The notes beneath the pieces were generated by a model. The model was not told where the DNA came from. It did not search any database and saw nothing but the letters and a program-made list of their open reading frames with translations. The position numbers were made by a program, and so were the translations under genes. A stretch of 64,000 bases of DNA from Rhododendron vialii. Taxonomy: Eukaryota; Streptophyta; Magnoliopsida; Ericales; Ericaceae. The DNA lies in assembly GCF_030253575.1 (NCBI RefSeq), contig NC_080557.1, positions 17,088,001 to 17,152,000 on the forward strand. Reading direction: 5' to 3'. Each line of letters starts with the position of its first letter. Position 1 is the stretch's first letter. Positions 45,640 through 56,656 of the stretch are shown here, piece after piece.

Positions 45640-45800
45640 TCTTCTTCTTTTTCTTTTTTCTGTTAGGTCTTGTTAAATTATGGACATTTCATTCAAAGCC
45701 CGAAGGCGAAAATTACACTACAACATCCAAGACACAAGCACTGCTGAAAGCGCTACAGGGTACGGGCTCTATGACGCGTACTGCTGATAGTGCAAATAGC
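45640..45800 (-). mobile_element. LINE 3' tail fragment
   Basis: It carries CATTTCATTCAAAGCCCGAA, the reverse complement of the LINE 3' UTR signature also seen at 33410, to the right of a pyrimidine/T-rich run. Short and truncated. Confidence 0.5.
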
Positions 45801-46181
45801 TCACCGTGAGGCTTATTTCCCGGTAATGGTTTAACCACATCACGATATTATTAATTAAACTAACATTATGAGAAAGAGGAGGGGGAGCCAGCCTGTTGTG
45901 CCCAAGACCTGTTTTGCTCCCTTTACGTTGATCAAACATCGATAATCGTATTATTCTTGAGAGTTCATACTAGCTGTTCAAGTTTGTTCATGGTAAAATT
46001 GTGATCGATGATTATCATTCTCTTAAGGGTGATAAATGCGGCGGGACAAAAAAGAAATGAACGACTCCGCTGAGATGCACGAGCCCACCTCTCGATGTGC
46101 TGTGCCTAGGCCCCCACGATCTCTTACAAGAGAAGTAATGCGAATATTGAGGGTAATACCAGAAGATCAACCCGGCCAATA

Positions 46182-46403
46182 CGGAAAAAATTTCAGTGCC
46201 GGGTGGGTACCACGTGGTGCCCACTCGGTGCATCCTAGCCGTCCATTGCGTTTTTGGACGGCTCGGATTTGGAGAGAGAAAAGGTGTTGGGGTGAGAGGA
46301 GAGAGAGGGTTTCAATCCGAGCCGTCCAAAAGTGTATTGGACGGCCTGGATGTGCCGAGCAGGTACCACATAGGACATACCCACCCAGCACCGAAAAATT
46401 TCT
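46182..46403. mobile_element. Mutator-type MITE (222 bp)
   Basis: CGGCCAATA flanks it on both sides (46173-46181 and 46404-46412), a 9-bp target duplication characteristic of Mutator-like elements. The ends (GGAAAAAATTTCAGTGCCGGG and complement) continue into a hairpin centred near 46290 (GCCGTCCA / TGGACGGC). Confidence 0.85.
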
Positions 46404-46735
46404 CGGCCAATATGGAGCCATAATAGAATCCATAATAGAAACTCATGCCAGTTTCCAAAGCACCTTAACTTAGATTTTGGGACAAAAGCCAGTCAAATAA
46501 CATTACAATTTACAAGTTACCACTTACCATGTGGGTGGCATAACCTATCTGCATACAAATGGAATGAAGCAAAATAGCAAATAGAGAGTGGAACATTTTT
46601 CCCCCCCTCAAAATAGGCCAAAGTAATTTCTTGCGAATTGCCTTTGACCGGATCGGAAAGAGAATTAATTGAGGTGAGCAAGCTAGCTCGAATATCCCTG
46701 ACCGTCGAACCACAGAGAGAGAGAGGGTCTCAAGA

Positions 46736-46873
46736 TCAATCGATGTAGAACTCACTGTTTCTGAGGGACGAAGCCATTGCGTCAGCAAAAATGATGCATA
46801 TAATAGCCCACCCCTTTAGAGCATTCAAAACCTTCGTAGCCATGGAGATGGCCATTCTCCATGAGACCACCAT
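46736..46873 (-). CDS. possible small gene, 45-aa peptide
   Basis: A minus-strand frame from 46873 in a good plant start context (ACCACCATGG) to TGA at 46736. The peptide starts MVVSWRMAISMATKVL, has a hydrophobic GWAIICIIFADAMA that could be a signal peptide, and ends SSLRNSEFYID. A TATATAT box lies about 150 bases upstream (plus 47018-47025). I do not recognise the family. It may be a small secreted peptide gene or chance. Confidence 0.3.
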   Translation of the reverse strand: MVVSWRMAISMATKVLNALKGWAIICIIFADAMASSLRNSEFYID

Positions 46874-48051
46874 GGTGGTTTTAACTCTGGCCTCTTGGAT
46901 CAATCTCCTTTCTCTGTTACTTCTCTCTGATTAGTTTTGGTGTGATTGTAGCCAAAACCCACTTCTCTTTTTCTGCCAAATTGAATTGATAATAACTCAA
47001 CAAGAAGATCAAGAAAAGATATATACTGCACTATAGAGAATGGAGATTAAAAGCTCTGTTTTATGTATTATCCTAAGTAGTATAGGGGCCAAAAGAGCTG
47101 AAAAAGTAGGTATTGAATGAAGCCAATTCTAGTCTAAGTTTGCCGTCTTTCTTTGAAACTTGTTAGAACTAGTCCAGCTACTTTTCATAAAAAGGACACG
47201 CTCCGGTCCGAGACTATCTAGCTAATTAATATCGGATATGCTTCCGGTCTTGATTCTATAATCTGCAAAATGAATCTTTGTGCTAAGAAAATTAAGTAGT
47301 TTGGATCGATATTTGAAGCAACGTAATCGGTTCGTGTTAATCAGACAAATATGGAACACCATGATTCGAGAAATGAGATGGTCTATAATCTATAGTATTT
47401 CACAAGCAAATTCACTAGTGTTTTTGGAAACTAGTTGATCTTTTTTTTTTAATTGTTTCAAGATACCAAAAATTGTGGAGAAATGTAGGTGTACAGACCA
47501 TATTCACTTTGAGTATATGACTTACAAAGAACAAAGTTAAATCTACGATCCGTATTTTTTGCTTTGAATACGCTTTTGTGGTATACTATGGAGAAAAATA
47601 CACTCGGAAATTAAAGCAAAGCTTGGAGGTGGTAGGTAGGACGATCAACAGCTCTAAAAATTCAAAAGACTTCCTTTTTATCCTTGGATGAGCTATTAAT
47701 ACTATCTCTAAACATCCCTTTTATATTTTATATAGAACTTTAAGTAGTTTTTCTTTTTTGATAATAAGATGTCCGAATCAACTTACGCGTAGTTCGACTT
47801 TTTGCGGAGGACCATAAACCTACAATCCACTAGCTAGCAGGGGCGCACTTGTAAAGTAGAACTTTAAGTAGTTGCACTCTCGAATATGGGTCCATTAATA
47901 GGATGGTTTGCAATTGCTTGGTCAGGCAAGTAAAGATGGTTTTATTTCAACCTTCGAAGAAGTTCAAAAGTCTCTCACAAGATTAGGTACCTGAAATACA
48001 ATCCCAACAGATTCCATATAATTTGGAACGCTGCTAACCATACAGATAATA
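46874..48051. other. intergenic
   Basis: No gene seen. A SINE-like tail in antisense, with GATGTCCGAATCAACTTACG after a T-rich run, lies at about 47750-47850. Confidence 0.4.
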
Positions 48052-48385
48052 GTGCACAAATTTTGTTATGAGGTCCACTACGGATCCCACACAAACGATC
48101 CGAGCCGTTCATTGAATGCAAAACATTTTTTTCAAGGGTTAATGTGCTAAATCAGCTCAATCCGATACCTATAAGTGCTCGATCTAATCATCTAACTTTT
48201 CATTTAGATTTTCGGATCATGAAAAGTTAGATGATTGGATCAAACACCTATAAGTATCAGATTGAGTTAATTTTTTGTGGCAACCCTTGAAATTTTTTAT
48301 ACATTTAATGAACGGCTTGAATCATTTGTGTGAGACCCTTAGTGGGCCCCACAATAAAATCTGTGCACAATTTGTACACTATTTG
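48052..48385. mobile_element. foldback MITE (~330 bp)
   Basis: GTGCACAAATTTTGTTATG and AGTGGGCCCCACAATAAAAT/GTGCAC ends are imperfect inverted repeats. The middle folds around 48200-48225 (ATGAAAAGTTAGATGATTGG matches the complement of the left half). A copy of one end lies at 39395-39445. Confidence 0.7.
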
Positions 48386-48980
48386 TCTGTGTAGACAGAC
48401 TTACCATATAATTTGGTAGTTGGTCAATTTCCACCCAATTTACTTTCACCACAAGCTACCAGCTTAGAACCAATCGAATTCAACCTAAACAACTCTGATC
48501 ACTTGTTGAATAGAAAGTCGATGTTAACAAAAAAAAAAATTGACAATCGGATGTCCGAGCCAACTTACACGTACCTCGACTAATTAATTTCGGGGCCTTG
48601 AAGCTAACGACCGGGCATAACCCCCTAGTGGTCTCAAAATTTGAAATGTTTAACCTCCGTAGAAATGAAACCTGTGACATCACAGAGAAACATTTATTAT
48701 TTTCTCACAACCACGTAGTCAAACCGTTGAAGTTGATGTTAACAATCGATGGTTGCACTAGCGGGAAAACTATGTGCTCACGTGGCGGCCCAAGCACACG
48801 GCAATTTCGACCATTTGATAGGGCCTCCAATTTCGAAAGGTCTCGGTTTGCATGCACGCGTATGTGCATATATTGTAAATTTTAATATTGCAAAAACTAC
48901 CTCCATTGGTATAAAAGTCTCATTCGGGAAAAAAGAAAAGGCCTTCGCTAAATATCCTCTATATTCACATAGCATTGATT

Positions 48981-49164
48981 TTTTTTTTTTCACTTTTATA
49001 CGTCAACGGAATGAAGAGAGTTAGTTAGTTAGTATGTTTAGTTCATTAGGAATCCAAAGACTATCTATAGCCCTGGACACCGGACGCACCTCCCGTGAAG
49101 CTCGAACTCATGCCTCTACTGGGAAAGCCAAATGAGATAACCAACTGCACTGCAGTGACTTCTC
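48981..49164 (-). mobile_element. tRNA-derived SINE (184 bp) with 18-bp target duplication
   Basis: Flanked by ATTCACATAGCATTGATT (48963-48980 and 49165-49182). On the minus strand it starts with a tRNA-like head: an A-box region (GTGCAGTTGGTTATCTCA) and a B-box (GAGTTCGAGC), and ends in poly(A) (T-run at 48981-48990). These are the marks of a Pol III SINE moved by LINE machinery. Confidence 0.88.
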
Positions 49165-49275
49165 ATTCACATAGCATTGATTACTCTTCCACGTTTTATA
49201 TAGAATTTTAGAAGCTTCTCATTCACATAGCATTGATTACTCTTCCACATTTTATATAGAATTTTAGAATTGTAG
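49161..49275. repeat. tandem duplication next to the SINE, ~56 bp
   Basis: CTTCTCATTCACATAGCATT through TATATAGAATTTTAGAA occurs twice in a row. The first copy contains the right target duplication of the SINE. Confidence 0.85.
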
Positions 49276-49314
49276 ACGCTAGCGATTAGATACTCTGTAG
49301 TAGGAGTACCAGTT

Positions 49315-50066
49315 CTTTTTTTTTTTTTTTAAACATTCAATTCATTTAATAACAAAACCCGAAGACAATACAGATTTCATTAAAAAATACAATAATGAGC
49401 CAAAACTGCCCAGACTTCGATACAGACACCCTCTGCAGAAGCAAGATCGGCGAAATTGCCAGATGAAAACCAATCAAGGCCTAGATAGTAGAGAATCCAA
49501 AACGGACCGGACCCCAACTCAAACCCGAGAAGCGCATATGAAATCTGAATGGCAAGAGCCGTTTACCGGAGCAGAAGTCAAAGTAAACCCCGTCACCAAT
49601 ACAGCAGTCGGACGAACCTCAACCCACCAACAATCACAAACAACCCCAACTTAACTTCGGACGATCCTCAATAGGCTCCGGATTATTTGCCCACCTCCTC
49701 TTCCACACTAGATTTGGGGAAGCCAAACCGGACTGATTTGAGGGAAACCCAAATCAGCCGGTAGAAAGCAAAAAAAACAAACAGAAAATAAAAAAAACCC
49801 CAAAACACTCCAACCCCCATTATTCATACCCAAAATCTCCGGACAGAGCCACCACTAGCCGCCTATCACTGGAGCTTTCTCGCTGAACCAGATCAGAGGA
49901 AACATGGGGGCTAAGCCACACAGAAGGGAGAGAGCCGAAGGAGAGGGTAGAGGGAGGGGAAGAGGAGGAGGGGGGGAAAGAGGGAGGGGGAGAGACGGCG
50001 GAGGCAGGGCCTCCATCCCTGAGAAGATCTATCTGCTGAAAGTTTCTAAAGAGAGAGAGAGAAAAA
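49315..50066 (-). mobile_element. 5'-truncated LINE or other poly(A) retroposon (752 bp), 14-bp target duplication
   Basis: TAGGAGTACCAGTT flanks it (49301-49314 and 50067-50080). On the minus strand it begins in a CT-rich stretch and ends TTCGGGTTTTGTTATTAAAT and poly(A), like plant LINE 3' ends. A frame of about 65 Ser/Pro-rich codons near its 5' end (50030-49835) is not a known domain. No reverse transcriptase is present, so it is truncated or non-autonomous. Confidence 0.82.
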
Positions 50067-50080
50067 TAGGAGTACCAGTT

Positions 50081-50235
50081 ATTCATCTTAAAAAAGCAAG
50101 AAATAAAATTTTCAAATGTAAAGTAAAACCTATCGATTAAAAATATTACTAACATTTTAAAGTTATTCATCTTAAAAAAGCAAGAAATAAAATTTTCAAA
50201 TGTAAAGTAAAACATATCGATTAAAAATATTACTA
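50081..50235. repeat. tandem duplication, ~78-bp unit
   Basis: ATTCATCTTAAAAAAGCAAG through TTACTAACA occurs twice, nearly identical. Confidence 0.88.
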
Positions 50236-51854
50236 ACAGTTTAAAGGCCTCGCAAAATAATTTTTCCTTGACCCTCCTCTGATAAGGTTGGGCCGTCCCT
50301 GTGTGCCCATTATCTGTCTCTTACGATGTCTCACGCAGATGTCTAGCAACAAAATCTCAGTCCTACGGAAAAAATATCACTTTAAAAAAATGCCCTTCAA
50401 AAAAAAATAATAATCAGACACTTAATTCTCTCTCCCGCTCTTTATGACTTCTCATTTTCCTTCCAAGGAAGGCTACATATCCAACTCTCGACCACAACTC
50501 TAAATACAATTGTGTTCGGAGTTGTGATCAAAAGTTATGTATATAGACTTAGGGTTTGCATTACGTCCAGTCGTCCACAATTTACCCTAGCTATTGGATT
50601 CCATCACAATTTTCGTTTGAAATCATTACATGTTGATATGGAATAAAAATATAGGAGTAGATTGAGTAGTATTGGGGAAATTAAAGGATTAATTGGTCGA
50701 GGTCAGTGGCAAAAATGTTGGTAACGGTCGGGTGCCATGGCACCGCACCGCACCCATCTTCCACTTCGCCCATAATGATGTAGAACGAGAGAGATCCAAT
50801 TACTACGTACTGCGCAATCATGAATCTTGACTTTCAGCCAAAATCCATCGTTTAGGTTCTAGATAATAACAGTAGAGTAGTCCAAGGCACCGCCACGTGA
50901 TGCTTCAGACTGTTTTAGAATTATGCACTTAATCGTGAACTCATGAGAATGTGTGGTTGTGGAATAACCCGGAGCACCACATGGCGTTGGTCCTATATAC
51001 TAAGCAAATTGAGCTTGATTCAATTTTTTTTTTTTTTTGGTAATTTTTCTTTTACTTTCTTATTTCCCTTGTCATATTATATTGTTAACCATAAACTCAT
51101 CTAAAGCTGCGTTCAGTTGCTAGGAATGTTATACCAGAAAGTTATTCTCAGAAAAAGTTAAGTAAAGTGAAATAAAGGAAAAAGAAATATATTTTCCTAT
51201 GAGTGTTCATTTGACAAATTTTTTTTGCAGAAAAACTAAAGTTTAGTGGTTCATTTGCTGGGAAAATACACTTATGAGAAACTTCTTTATTTTTATTCTC
51301 ATGGCTAATTTTAAATAAAAGTAACTTTGAGAGCTAAATAATAGGCTATCATATTTCAAAAATTAACACATACGGAAAATGTATTTTATCTAATGCAAAG
51401 CCTTAACATGAAATAAAAAAATCGACTTGCAATTCCATATTCAATTTGCTATATTCTGAATGGTCATGTAAATCCCCCATTTAAATTGACATTCTCTGAT
51501 AATCAACCGTACAAATGAAGTTTAAAAAATAAGTAGATGATAACTAAATAAATAAATATTAACAACTGTGCTTGATTAGTTGCCGATGCAAAATCTCACT
51601 GAAAATTAGTTAGCACAAAACAAAATTGAAAACCAATGACAAGATAAATAAATACTTCCAAAAAAATTAAACTACCAATTTTTTTCCAAAACAATTATCT
51701 CCGAAAACACCATAGTAGTTGAAATTGTTGTTACTTATGTAAATCTCAAAGTGTCTTTCTAAGAACCAAATTCGTACTTTTTGGTATTGGAGTCATTCAC
51801 TTTTATTCTTACCCGCCAAGCAAAGATTTTCCTTCCCCGAAATTAAGAGCTAGC
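50236..51854. other. intergenic, AT-rich
   Basis: No gene seen. A possible MITE end (GCGTTCAGTTGCTAGGAATG, near 51111) resembles the start of the insert at 8412 (TGTTCAGTTGCATGG). Confidence 0.4.
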
Positions 51855-52554
51855 CTAGTAAATAACTTCCCTCGGATTGGTAGGAGTAATACTTGAGCAG
51901 CTGTTCATGCTTGGAATCTCTCTCCACACATGCATAGACATAGGGCAGCCAAAAAATAAATGATCATGGCTCTCCTCACCATTTGTACAGAGCACACAAT
52001 GAGTATCACCAATGATACCCCACTGATTTAATCTATCCCTTATAGCTAACCTGCCGCAAATAGCTAGCCACAACACAAAGCTCAATCTAGGGATATGCAA
52101 CCCAAACCATACCAGCTCACACCATGGCAAGGTCTGAGAAGGAGTCCTAATGGCCTCCCAAGATGATTTTGCAGAGAATCTAGATACCATCTTTGGAAGG
52201 CCCAAACACCACTCTATCTTCTTGGAGAAGATTATGAAAGAGGGTTGCAGGAGTACTACTGAGAGCAACAATTTTGCTTGAGTTACAAGGCTTCTAGCTC
52301 GAGCTCAACGTCAACGACAGGTTGTGAATAATGGAATCCATGACGACCTTAGCATGCAAAGATCTCCTCATATTGAACTCCACTCGCTCACCATATCTAG
52401 AATGCAATGGATGCCAATTGTCCATCCAAAGGAACGTGTTCCTGCCATTACCTACAATATATTGAATTAAAGGTTGACACAGAACCCGTAGGTTAAACAT
52501 TTTCCTAATAACCCAAGAAGAACCAGATGGAACCTGCATGCCAAAAGCTATCAT
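51855..52554 (-). pseudogene. LINE reverse-transcriptase C-terminal fragment (zf-RVT)
   Basis: Minus strand. The upper frame (52554-52294) has the typical WVIRKMFNLR, ...GNGRNTFLWMDNWHP region and the lower frame (52271-51855) the zinc-binding end of LINE reverse transcriptases (FVLWLAICGRLAIRDRL, CVLCTNGEESHDHLFFGCP). The two are in different frames with a stop between them, and the catalytic reverse transcriptase is missing. A decayed fragment. Confidence 0.85.
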
Positions 52555-54399
52555 ATGGAGGTACTCTTTTCCAGGTTGAGCACAAAGAGATTTTTGCTCA
52601 AGTTCAAATGGGGCTCACATTAATTTCTGACGTTTTTTAATTTATTTATTTTCCTGATAAAATATCCGATCTGCATTTTTCGGAAAGTATTGCGTTGGAT
52701 GGAAACTTATTAAGAACATGGAATTGATGTTTATTCTATATGATTGATATTGCTCAGATATTCATCATCGTCTTTTGGTCGTGATATTTAAAATGCCGAG
52801 TAGAAAATTAATAATGTCTGCAATATCGTCGACAGTGTTGAACATACCTAATGAAAGATCTAGTTTCACATTCGAAATTACACAACTGGATTTATTCTAG
52901 GTCACTTGTCCAAATTAACGCCCTAATGTGGTGGAGATTAGATCTTGAAGAATTCATGGAATTTGAATTTGAACATTACTTGGGAAAGCGACACTGTTTT
53001 GGCTATCAGATTATGTCAGAAATCAACTCGAAAGGGTGTTCTTAGGAGTAAAACTGTAACACTGATCCCCTCCATAACTTCTCCAAACTCCTAAATTTTG
53101 GGTCAAACTTCCTTCATACCATCATTCTTTACTCATCCAAACTTGGGGCACCATCCTAGACTCAAATTGATATTCGAAATAGTTTATCTTGTACATCTCG
53201 TAAATAAATATAATTGTAAACGTATCAGCTTGATCGGATATTATTAAACGCATAAACGTGTGTGTGTTTCGTTATAATAGACGACATAAGTTCGGAGTTA
53301 TGCTTATCGTCCATTGTATAAAACAAAAATATGAGTTGTTCAAGTATCTATTAATTAATGCCGAGTTACGGTAATCTTTTGCAGAGATCTCTTTTAACGA
53401 GATGCGAAAATAATTTAGACACGAATGTTCGGATACAGATGTGTTCAGGGCCCTTCGAAGTGAGTGACCGCCACATATATAATATATAACCCATATACGT
53501 ACATTAAATGGTTCTGAACATTTGTGTCCGGACATTTGTGTGATTTTAATAACATTATATTTGAAGGGAAGTTTGCAGGGCAATGAGGACTGAAGAAAGG
53601 GTAATGGTAGGAGAGCTTGACTCCCAAATTGCACCCTACTCTGTTGTAATGGTAGAATATATACTCCTACTACTACCGTGTTGACTTTTGCGCATGGTGA
53701 CTCGATGGTTTAAATTACTTTTTTGGGCCCATATTGCTTTCTACTGGGGGAAACTCAACTTTTAAAGGGATATATATGCAACTAATGTATTTTTTACCTT
53801 CAAAAAAAGTAATTTGACATATTCAGCGTATGTGTGCTTAAAAAAAATTGACGAATGATGGTTGGTATCAATTATGAGTAATCGCTTATTTTGTTTTTTC
53901 TTATTTGACCAAGCAAAATTAGATTATTTTAAGCTCCAATTTGTAATTTTTTTTAGCTCATTTGAAGTAAAAATAGTTTTACTGAAAGGCGCTTGATTCA
54001 AAAATGTTTTTATTATTTGACGACGGTTAATCTAGACATTTACTCAATAATAAGATATTCTACAATTTATTTAACAAAATACGCTAAATTTTTATTTTAG
54101 CTTATAAAAAGCTGCACCAAACATGTCTCCAACTTTTTTTAAGTTTCTTAAATGAATAACCAAAACAATCAATTTAAAAAAAAAAATCATAATATATCAA
54201 TTTAATTTATAAGTGATAACAAACGGGGCTTTTAAATTCTCTATGAGGGTTAGTTTGTGAAAAAATACACAATCTTTTGTTTGACTTTGCGACGAGGACA
54301 AGCATTTTTGAGACATCTCAAAATAGATTTGAGAAAATAATTTTTGAGCTCATTTTTTTGTAAATACATTCTAAAATATTTCTTTCGGTGCAACAATCA
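52555..54399. other. intergenic
   Basis: No coding exon recognised. AT-rich, with only short stop-broken frames. Confidence 0.4.
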
Positions 54400-54660
54400 C
54401 TACCACAAACAAATATAGAATTAGTGTGCATTCTAGAACGCAAAAAAATCTCTTATTTTTTAAGAAGGCAATTTCAAGCTCAAAAATTATGAACTTATTG
54501 AAATCTAAAAATATTTAACATGGATCTTGTTTGAAAGATCTCACTGTTTTCTTTTATACGATGCAAAAAAAATGAAAAATTATTTTTTATTTACACTATT
54601 TTTGAGTTTGAAAATGTAAAATAAGCTGCTTATTTATTAAGAAGGTTTCTGGAAAGCGCT
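54400..54660. mobile_element. MITE related to 30879-31071, opposite orientation
   Basis: It shares AAAATAAGCTGCTTATTT, GATGCAAAAAAAATGAAAAA and the GAGTTTGAAAATGTAAAATA stretch with the complement of the MITE at 30879. Borders are unclear. Confidence 0.6.
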
Positions 54661-55042
54661 CTTAGTAGCTTTTTGTTTGATTAAATCAGGACCGTTGGGG
54701 TACAACATTGGTGTTTGACATCCACGTGGACGTCCTAGATGGAGTCAGCGTATCAATCGTTAACCATAGTCAGTAGTAATTAACCATAGTTTCTGGGGAA
54801 TTGCAGGACATTAAACCCCGTCCCTTTAACCGACTCACTTTTTCCCCACTTTACCCTCAGATAGCACAGCTAATAACCAAGACAACCAGACAAACCAACC
54901 CCCTTGCAGAAGATGCCGAGAGACCCAATTCCGTCATTTCCTAACGCACAACCTTTCTAGTTTCTCCAGCCAGAATAGCAAAAAGCGTGAGCAATCACCT
55001 CTGTACTGTACTGTACTGCATGCACAAGACCCAAACCCATTT

Positions 55043-55075
55043 TATCTCTCTCCTCTCTCTCTCTCTCTCTCTCTA
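55043..55075 (+). promoter_or_regulatory. CT microsatellite at the NRPE1 leader
   Basis: A CT run at the start of the CT-rich 5' leader of NRPE1. The transcription start is probably close by; this is inferred from base composition only. Confidence 0.5.
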
Positions 55076-55080
55076 TAGAG

Positions 55081-55432
55081 ACCAGAGGGTCCTGAAGAGT
55101 GGAGTGGAGTCCTCTTTTTCTCTCTCTACTCTCCCACACTCTCTTCTGCCTGGATTGTACGGTTTCCCCACTCGCATTGCACAGCTCAAATTCGTCCAAA
55201 ACTAGGGTTTTGGTTTTGGCTGTCGCGGTTTGGTTTTTCGCACTCACTCTTTCTCTCTACAGACCAGAGGGTCCTGAAGAATAGAGCCCTCTTTTTCTCG
55301 CTCTACTCCCCTGCACTGTCTCTGCCTGGGTTGTAAGTTTCTTTCACTAGCATTTCGCAGCTCTAATTCAAAAACTAGGGTTTTAGTTTTGGCTGCGGTG
55401 GTTTGGTTTTTTTCACTCGCATTCAGTCAAAT
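55081..55432 (+). repeat. tandem duplication in the NRPE1 5' leader, 182-bp period
   Basis: ACCAGAGGGTCCTGAAGA at 55081 recurs at 55263. Both copies continue with a CT-rich stretch, CTGCCTGG(A/G)TTGTA and AAACTAGGGTTTT. The copies differ by some substitutions and indels. CTAGGGTTTT is typical of plant 5' UTRs. Confidence 0.9.
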
Positions 55433-55703
55433 ATTGGGTTTAAAGTGTATCAGCGCCACTAAATTAGGGCTTTTACTCGGTGATATAATGTTTGCTTGTT
55501 TGCGTTTCTGATTCTCTCTCTCTCCCTCTACGCCAGTTTCTAGTAGCTCACTCGCATTTGTTTTTATTTCTGTGCGTATGTAAGTTTCTACATTCAACTT
55601 GGAGCTGTATTATTAGGGATTTGGCACTTGTTTCTGGGCTGAATTTTGTTTTTTGTTTTTTTGAAGATATGTCGATAGTACAATTATTTGCGGGAAGTAG
55701 GAT

Positions 55704-56421
55704 TTTATGGTGTTTGTGAAAAGAATTTTTAGTGTTATTTGTTTGCATGTTGGGTTTGAGCTAAAATCTAACAGTCCTTTTGTTTCTTATACTTGATTTG
55801 TTTGGTTACTGAGAATATGTGGGAAAATGGAGGACATTAAAAGCTTGAAATGTGGTATTTTGGAAAATGATTTGTGCATTCCTGTTTTAGCTCTTAGGCT
55901 CCCCTTATGAGAGGCTGAATAGCGAAAAAACAGGTGTGAAGGGCTTATTGTGCAGCGTATTTTTGAACTTAATCCTCTGGGAGACCGGGACCATACAAAT
56001 TAACTTGGAATATTTACAATGACCTGTTACCTGTCACGGTGCGAAAATTCAAAATAAGATATTTATGGTGTTTATGAAAGAGTTTTTAGTGCTATTTGTT
56101 TGCATGTTAGGTTTGAGCTAAATCTGACAGTCCTTTCATTTCTTATCGTACTTGATTTGTTTGGTTAATGAGAATATGCGGGAAAATGGAGGACATTAAA
56201 AAGCTTGAAATGTCGGACTTTGGAAAATGCTATGTGCGCTCCTGTTTTAGCTGTTACGCCTCCCCTTATGAGAAGCAAAAAATGGGGTGCAAAGGGCTTG
56301 TTGTGCAGTGTAGATTTTTAAACTTCATCCTCTGGGACCGTACAGATTAACTTGGAATATTTTGTTCATGTAGCACAAAGACCCCGTTACCCGTTACAGT
56401 GCTGAAATTCAAAATAAAGGT
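55704..56421 (+). repeat. tandem duplication in the NRPE1 leader intron, 358-bp period
   Basis: TTTATGGTGTTT at 55704 recurs at 56062. Both copies contain TTTGTTTGCATGTT, GGGAAAATGGAGGACATTAA and ATTAACTTGGAATATTT in the same order. The second copy has a small insertion near its end. It probably lies in an intron of the 5' UTR. Confidence 0.9.
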
Positions 56422-56656
56422 TTTTTTTTTTCCGTTTCTTAAATATTTTCCTGCTTTTCGAGCTGAAAGTGAAATCATGATCTGAAGTGCTATCTTTTCT
56501 GAAATGAATAGGAAAATGAAATACATTTCAAAGTGAAGCAGCTTGAACTACTTTTAGTTCTATTTCCCCAAAGTTCACATAGTTTTGTTTCTCTCATATG
56601 TGGCAGGCCCTTGGTTTGAGTTTTTATAATCTTATTGAAGGCATGCTCTAAAAGAG

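Noticed and set aside
48600-49024. Two overlapping 90-95 aa plus-strand frames
   Set aside because: They cover SINE-tail-like DNA and the T-run of the SINE; no domain or start context of note.
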